Shown here piece by piece: positions 55,201 to 64,000 of a stretch of DNA of 64,000 nucleotides. This DNA is from Carposina sasakii (taxonomy: Eukaryota; Arthropoda; Insecta; Lepidoptera; Carposinidae), in the NCBI GenBank assembly GCA_014607495.2, contig CP053167.1:3038001-3102000 (forward strand), given 5' to 3'. Under the pieces are notes generated by a model, which did not search any database, was not told the origin of the DNA, and worked only from the letters and a program-made list of their open reading frames with translations. Each line of letters opens with the position of its first letter. The first letter of the stretch is position 1. Position numbers and translations under genes: made by a program.

Positions 55201-58200
55201 TGCCAATAATAGAAATAACAATATGCAGAATTTAAGAAGACAAGGAGGAAATGCACAGAGGCAGGCATTTGAAATGAGGGAAATTTTCAAGGATTTTTTT
55301 AATTCTGCAGAAGGCTCAGTGCCATGGCAGAGAAATATAATAGCCTGATAGCAATTACAAAAAAAACGCAATTTTTATAATCATCATTTTTGAATACACT
55401 TACCAGTTGCCTCTACTATTTGTTCAATTTCATTCCACATTTTCTTCTTATAATTATTATCACTATAATGAGGTGATTGCAAATCGTATAAACCTGGTTT
55501 ACTTTTAACCAGTTCAATAAGTAATTCATCTGAAAAAAATTAATAATAATTCCTTTTATAAAAATAATCATTTATTAAATTTGTATCATTTGCAACTGTA
55601 ATAAAATTCTGTTAATACTACTATTCTTATGTTATTTGTAATTATCATTTTTTAAAACAATTATTTGTGTATAAATTACCTTTTTCAAAAGTCCACACTG
55701 GTTTAGACATCGTGAGTATTAATTACATTTGATGCAATTGTCGCTTTGACGGGCAATAGCGGACTGAACCCGAAACAAAAAAGCATTCATACTATCGATT
55801 CATGTCATGACAAGTTCGATCTCGCTCAAACAAAATTGCTTCAAGACTGATCGCGACTGGAATGGGATTCGACCGGAACGTGACTGTTACGGATAGTATG
55901 AATACACACATTGTTTTTCATTTAATGATATTTTATCAGACCGAGATCGGACCGCGAACGAACCGTGATCGACCTTATAGTGTGGATCCGGCCTAAAAAT
56001 GTAGTTTACTAAAGTATTTTTGAGAATGAGATATGTAGAGATACGAGGGCTGTTTGATAAGTCGTTTTAAAAAGTTTTTTTTTTTTTTAAACAATTCACA
56101 ATTTACATTTATTTCTCAACATAGTCTCCTTTGAGGGCCAAACACTTGTTCCAGCGAGTTTCCAATTTTTTTATCCCCTCCAAAAAATACGTTTTGTCGA
56201 GGTCTTCAAAATAGGCGTTTACACCAGCGATGCAGTCCTCATTTGTCAAAAATTTTTGCCCTCCAAGCCATCTTTTCAGATTTGAGAATAGGTAATAATC
56301 GCACGGAGCTAGATCCGGCGAATACGGAGCATGCGGAACCAGTTCGAAGCCCAACTCGTGGATTTTGGCCATTGCAATAGTTGACGTGTGCACTGGGGCA
56401 TTGTCTTGATGAAAGAGGACTTTCTTGGGGGACAATTTTGGTCGTTTTTCCAACAATTCGGCATTAAAACGGTCCAATAACTCTGCGTAATAACGGCCAG
56501 TGATAGTCTTTCCCTTTTCCAAGTAATCAATCATAATGATTCCTTCGCCATCCCAGAAGACTGTCGCCATGACCTTTCCAGCCGACGAAACAGTCTTGGC
56601 CTTCTTTGGGGCACGTTCACCAGTCGCCATCCATTGTTTTGATTGCTGTTTTGATTCAGGTGTATAATGATGGACCCAAGTTTCGTCCACAGTGACAAAT
56701 CGACTCAAAAAATTCCGAGGATTACGCTTCATCATATCCAAACACAGTTTTGAAATTCGCTTTTTTTCGTGTTTTTGTTCGATTGTCAACAAACGTGGCA
56801 CCCATCGTGCAGACAGCTTTGTCATACCCAAATCTTCATGCAGGATTTTATGTACTCGCTCAGTGGAGATGCCTGTGTTCTCAGCTATTTCACGCACCTT
56901 CACTCGGCGGTCGTCGAGTACAATATTATGGACTTCTTCAACAACATCCTCAGTAGTGACTTCGATTGGGCGACCAGAGCGTGGAGCATCAGATGTGCTT
57001 GACCGACCACGTTTAAAATCATTTATCCAGTTATAAACAGTCTGCAACGTTGGTGCGTTAGTGCCATGAACAGAATCAAGTTCAGTTTTTATTGTGGCAG
57101 CACTGCAACCCTTCATAAAAAAATGTTTTATAACGGCACGAAATTCAGTTTTTTCCATAGTTGTTGAATATTTACGAGTGATCACAGTTAAACAATGGTT
57201 ATACTGACAAAAACTTGTTTTTTTTTGCTGAATTTTTGACAGTCTTCATTTGAAAGATTGTGCCTGCCAGTGTTAACGCCATTTACCAGAAAAAAGGTTT
57301 TACAAATAGTTTTTTAAAAGGACTTATCAAACAGCCCTCGTAGATCCAAGCAGTTGAATAGATTGTGTGGCTTGTGTGAGAAAGGATATTCGTGTTCTGG
57401 GATTGATTAATGAGATGACGGATAACGACCGCGGCTACGAGTAGATGTCATCAGGAAAGGGAAGATATTTAGATTTCTACCACTACCATATCGCTTCACC
57501 TGGGTCCACTGCAGGCTAAACAAAAGAAAACACAACTACAAAAAAGAAAAATAAAAAAAACCACGCACCGCAGCCTCAGCGAGAGCGGCAGCAGTAGCGC
57601 GAGCACAGGCGCGCACTTAGCGGCCAGGGCGGCGACCCCGGGCGCCTCGGGCTCGCCCTGCGACGCGAAGTACACGCACACACAGTTCAGGAACGGCACC
57701 AGAAGCCCTCCGAGGCCCAGGCGCTTTAACTGAACACAGGCGATTCGTATTACCGAAGTTGACAGAAATTATGGAGAAGGCAGATGTATCGAAGTATATA
57801 CACACTTCAGCCTATTGCAGTCCACTGCTGGACGTAGGCCTGCTCCAGGGCACACAAGGGTACTGCTATAGGGGCTTTTTTGCCCCTAGTCATCATGCTG
57901 GGCAGGGTGACCGCAATTTGATTTTCGGACTAGGTTATCAATATGGCAGGCGCTGCTGCCCTTCTCCCCAAAACCCTTAATCACACCCTCGGGCGACATG
58001 GGGTGGTGCAATTCTATCGCAAACATACTATAGACCTTATAGTGATATAACTGGTATTTAATTCAAGGATGACCTTGTTGGATACATCATAGTAGCGCAA
58101 TACGAACATTGCGCATTTTTGATGGGTATTTAAATTTGTTTACTAAATACTGGAGGTTTTATGCGACGCCGTGACGTCGTAATTGCTAGTTCGTGATTTT

Positions 58201-59773
58201 ATGATTACAGATTCAGGGGATGTATTATGTGATCTAACTACGAGTATAAACTGCTTGGTGATGGTAATGTAATGTTATGGTATTTTTAAAATCTGGCTCT
58301 CAACATCAGGGTTTTTACCATAAATTTTTAAAGCAGGTTTCCTTCCATTGTGGAGGTGAGATGTAATAAGCAGTGAAGAAGAAAATTTCACTTCTAATCC
58401 TGAATTCAGAGCTCATAGTATCCTTAAAAGCTTAAAGTAAGTATGTTAACTACATTGAATTCTTGTATTCAATGTAGTATAAACATAGAAAGTTATACAA
58501 TCTGTGATCTTCTTTTTATTTTGCCAGTTAAGATTATTAATGTGAATGCGAAAAGGTGTGTCAGGATCGTAGCAAATGGAGATCCGTGATCTCTGCCTAC
58601 CCCTCCGGGATAGAGGTGTGATTTTTATGTATGTATGTATCTAGAATAAATAGAGAATCAGGACACAGTGTAAGGAACAGCTTAAAAGGAAAAGAGAGAA
58701 GAACCAAAAGTTTTGTGAACTATTTCAGATTATAAGTGTACATTGATGAGTCAGTGAGTCATGAGTGTCTGAGATACTGTGAGATGGTGAATGAGTGAGC
58801 ATGAATGCCTATTTTTTATCTGATATTTTAATGCACATTATATTTGTTAAAGTTATCATAATATCTACATTTCAAGGTGCATTGGGGCAAGCTGTAATGC
58901 TTTGTAATATGGTTGTTGTTATAAATAAATAAATGACCCTTTATGAAACTTGAAATAGTAACAAGGATATTGTCAGTCAATATGAAGTAAAAAAGAAAAT
59001 ATCTAGTTCTAGCCATTACTAGTTTGAGGGTAGGTGTTCAGAAAAGTATGCTGGCAAGCAATATACCCTTGCTTACTTTTATCCAGCATATTTAAAATAC
59101 TTTTCTGCGTAATATAGATCTGTAGGAAACTGATAGAAATAAATAGCATAACTGCATCCAAGTCTGATGAGGGTAATCTGCTCTATTTACCAGAATTTAC
59201 AGAATAATGAGCTAGGCCATAGGTAAAATTATTAAACTTTAATGTAGGTTAATTAAGTTGGTATAAGAACCTATCTATCTTTGGGCAGTATGCAATGTTT
59301 ATCTACCAACTACCAGGTACATTCAAACAAGCAAGGAAGTAATAGCATTCAGGTCTTTGTAATCACAGAAACAAAGCACTGACAGTATTAAAATGTGAGT
59401 ACACAGGTTGGTACTCCCTCTGTAACTTTACATACTCTATTAAATTATATGGAGGTACTTAGCTACCTTTATATGTAATATAGGTAGGTAGGTATGAACT
59501 CAACCTACTCATAAAATAAACTAGATAAATGTTAATAGTTATCTAATAGACTTGATGGTCTAGATCTGCGAGACCCTCTAAGTTAAGCTATAAATAAACT
59601 GTAATACCTACGTACAGCTGTTTTTATAGGAGTGTATATTAAAAATATGTACGAGTATTCGTCACAGTGATATTAGATATTCATGACAGAACTTTTGTAT
59701 AAACCATAGGGCACTGATGGAAAATACCATAAATTATACTTACCAAATTGCTTGGGGATATCATCGTCGACAT
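49223..59773 (-). CDS. TMEM86: TMEM86-like lysoplasmalogenase (YhhN family)
   Basis: Five minus-strand exons: 59773-59744 (MSTMISPSNL), 57729-57569, 51046-50823, 49752-49592 and 49321-49223. All borders are GT/AG and in phase, giving 224 residues, the usual size. The protein is a string of about seven or eight hydrophobic helices. Diagnostic blocks are ALGDALLMWPRYFVAGMCAF, ALAHVAYISAF, VPLYALVLGCMAWR, FLASDAVLGYHLF and VMSTYYTAQLLI, matching the conserved Asp- and His-bearing segments of the family. TMEM86 enzymes hydrolyse the vinyl-ether bond of lysoplasmalogens in the endoplasmic reticulum. Whether this copy is orthologous to TMEM86A or B cannot be told. Exons 2-4 are GC-rich. The gene spans 10.5 kb because of transposons in introns 1-3. 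It is divergent from ZNF330. Confidence 0.92.
49914..50215 (-). mobile_element. Non-autonomous Helitron in TMEM86 intron 3
   Basis: Reversed copy of the 9473-9807 family. The 5' TCTATACATATAATAAAA end is intact and the 3' end reads CTAA instead of CTAG. It gives a second empty-site reference for 24804-26194. Confidence 0.75.
50428..50672 (+). mobile_element. RTE-tail SINE-like repeat in TMEM86 intron 3
   Basis: Near full length: CACGTGGTGCCGGCAGAGTA to CAGCAGTGGATGCAATAGGC and GAAGAAG. Confidence 0.8.
51168..51325 (+). mobile_element. tRNA-derived SINE tail in TMEM86 intron 2
   Basis: CTCTCCGGTCGTGTCGG through GTGCACTGTAATATCTCCTG to GAGATTGGCCGGC, as in 19276-19575, without the tRNA head. 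Confidence 0.75.
51326..52727. other. Intronic sequence of TMEM86, no gene
   Basis: Open frames 51660-51866 and 52477-52749 are short, unspliced-looking and without motif. 51330-51600 resembles a decayed repeat of the TGTACAAAGGCG type. Confidence 0.4.
52936..55348 (+). pseudogene. Harbinger transposase (HARBI1-like), two disablements
   Basis: Exon 1 is 52936-53261 and exon 2 is 54447-55348 (donor GAG/GTAAGC, acceptor TTTTTTTCCAG). Exon 1 holds the N-terminal part (WVHPSLLQRK, YCRMDWSTFEMILKKITP) and runs into an in-frame TGA at 53221-53223 before continuing SPREKFIVCLR into FLATGDSYKT. Exon 2 has a +1 frameshift near 54595 (after IPTPSREK, before LQIANDMW). Beyond it come the catalytic Asp in LGALDGKHV, the Asp in ILGDEAF and the Glu in RRVVECAFGIL, so the DDE triad survives. 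The two exons total 1228 bases, one more than a multiple of three, consistent with the inserted base. Expected intact length is about 408 residues. Confidence 0.9.
53410..55710 (-). CDS. Harbinger accessory protein with MADF/Myb-like DNA-binding domain
   Basis: Exons 55710-55680, 55529-55404 and 54356-53410 are GT/AG-bounded and in phase, giving 367 residues with no stop. The N-terminal MADF domain spans the first 90 residues: TFEKDELLIELVKSKPGLYD, KKKMWNEIEQIVEAT, TRWESLRAQYRKYLAKLK. A long low-complexity Ser/Thr/Gln region follows, with a moderately conserved BESS-like segment (DQFFSLMATTVKKF). In Harbinger elements this partner binds the ends and brings the transposase into the nucleus. 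Unlike the transposase it is intact. Confidence 0.88.
56044..57340 (-). mobile_element. mariner transposon, apparently complete and intact (1297 bp)
   Basis: Inverted ends CGAGGGCTGTTTGATAAGTC at 56044 and the reverse complement of the same 20 bases ending at 57340, flanked by TA on both sides (56042-56043, 57341-57342). The single gene inside is unbroken. It starts 51 bases from the end of the Harbinger element, within intron 2 of TMEM86. Confidence 0.95.
56109..57158 (-). CDS. mariner transposase (D,D34D)
   Basis: 349 residues from the ATG at 57158 (MEKTEF...); an upstream in-frame ATG at 57185 would add nine, but family proteins begin near the chosen one. The N-terminal half has two helix-turn-helix motifs separated by a GRP linker (RSGRPIEV). 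The catalytic domain has the first Asp in VTVDETWVHHY, the second in HQDNAPVH and the third in YSPDLAPCDYYLF, with exactly 34 residues between the last two, the mariner signature. The linker-region motif is WVPRLLT. All key residues are present and the length is normal, so the enzyme could be active. It cuts at the TIRs and inserts at TA. Subfamily not assigned. Confidence 0.95.
   Translation of the reverse strand: MEKTEFRAVIKHFFMKGCSAATIKTELDSVHGTNAPTLQTVYNWINDFKRGRSSTSDAPRSGRPIEVTTEDVVEEVHNIVLDDRRVKVREIAENTGISTERVHKILHEDLGMTKLSARWVPRLLTIEQKHEKKRISKLCLDMMKRNPRNFLSRFVTVDETWVHHYTPESKQQSKQWMATGERAPKKAKTVSSAGKVMATVFWDGEGIIMIDYLEKGKTITGRYYAELLDRFNAELLEKRPKLSPKKVLFHQDNAPVHTSTIAMAKIHELGFELVPHAPYSPDLAPCDYYLFSNLKRWLGGQKFLTNEDCIAGVNAYFEDLDKTYFLEGIKKLETRWNKCLALKGDYVEK
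57805..58020 (-). mobile_element. RTE-tail SINE-like repeat, decayed
   Basis: Reversed copy in TMEM86 intron 1: AGCCTATTGCAGTCCACTGC, GGCGCTGCTGCCCTTC and ACATGGGGTGGTGCAATTC. Confidence 0.7.
58021..59743. other. Rest of TMEM86 intron 1
   Basis: 58560-58645 is a dispersed repeat piece (TCAGGATCGTAGCAAATGGA, ending in a GTAT run) also seen at 15385-15475. No coding sequence recognised. Confidence 0.45.
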
Positions 59774-63785
<4,012 letters not shown>

Positions 63786-64000
63786 GTGACTTACTTGCTT
63801 TAACAGTGTCACTACTGAACATTATAACTACAAAACAACTACTGTGGCAAGAAACAAGGAAGTGTAGGTATAGAAATCAATATGGCTATCTCTCTCATAC
63901 CTCTGTAGGTATATGCTAATAAGCTGGCCCAATGTTGCTAGGTATATGCTTCAGGTAGGTATTTTGAATATGCACTCATGTTTTTGATGAATGTGGACAA
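63786..64000 (+). other. Start of the next ZNF330 intron
   Basis: Follows the GTGACT donor at 63786. No further exon found before the window end. Confidence 0.6.

Larger units (their letters stand above)
52731..55993. mobile_element. PIF/Harbinger DNA transposon with both genes (3263 bp)
   Basis: Terminal inverted repeats of about 57 bases (GGCCGGATCCACACTATAAG...) differ by one extra G. TAA flanks both sides (52728-52730 and 55994-55996), the TWA target duplication expected of Harbinger. It carries a plus-strand transposase and a minus-strand MADF/Myb-like DNA-binding gene, the two-protein set the superfamily needs. The transposase frame is broken twice, so this copy should not be autonomous, but the ends look able to move. 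It lies in intron 2 of TMEM86. Confidence 0.95.

Noticed and set aside
56692..57036. Plus-strand open frames inside the mariner
   Set aside because: Antisense shadows of the transposase.

Overview
The window is eukaryotic nuclear DNA, almost certainly from a moth or butterfly. It is AT-rich and intron-rich. It carries a gloverin-like antimicrobial gene (a family known only from Lepidoptera), lep1-type non-autonomous Helitrons, RTE tails ending in ATG repeats and a tRNA-derived SINE. I see no bacterial genes, CRISPR array or rRNA. All gene models were built by hand from reading frame, splice consensus and phase, without transcripts or database searches.

Layout. 1-20.9 kb: no host gene; transposon-rich. 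It is dominated by a nearly complete APE-type non-LTR retrotransposon (1981-6942) flanked by a 143-bp direct repeat, plus MITEs, Helitron ends, SINEs and RTE tails. 21.2-24.3 kb: minus-strand gloverin-like gene with a TATA box, a kappaB-like site and a GATA site, and an extra, phase-incompatible copy of its propeptide exon. 24.8-26.2 kb: a Helitron holding three separate insertions, one of them apparently a retroposed mRNA 3' end. 26.6-29.2 kb: a tandemly duplicated repeat and a 5'-truncated, inactivated RTE element. 29.6-31.9 kb: a three-exon plus-strand gene predicted here for a secreted polyproline protein of about 175 residues that I do not recognise. 36.4-40.1 kb: CHMP2A (ESCRT-III) in five coding exons. 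49.2-59.8 kb: a minus-strand TMEM86/lysoplasmalogenase gene in five exons; its 6.5-kb second intron holds a PIF/Harbinger transposon and an apparently intact mariner 51 bp apart. 61.0-64.0 kb: ZNF330/NOA36, cut by the window end and divergent from TMEM86.

The host genes have unrelated roles (immune effector, secreted protein, membrane remodelling, ether-lipid metabolism, nucleolar zinc protein), and nothing suggests they work as a unit. The most interesting items are the gloverin propeptide-exon duplication, the unrecognised secreted polyproline gene, the interlocked two-gene Harbinger, the intact mariner, the long direct repeats around the LINE and the nested insertions, several of which can be dated relative to each other from empty sites in sister copies.
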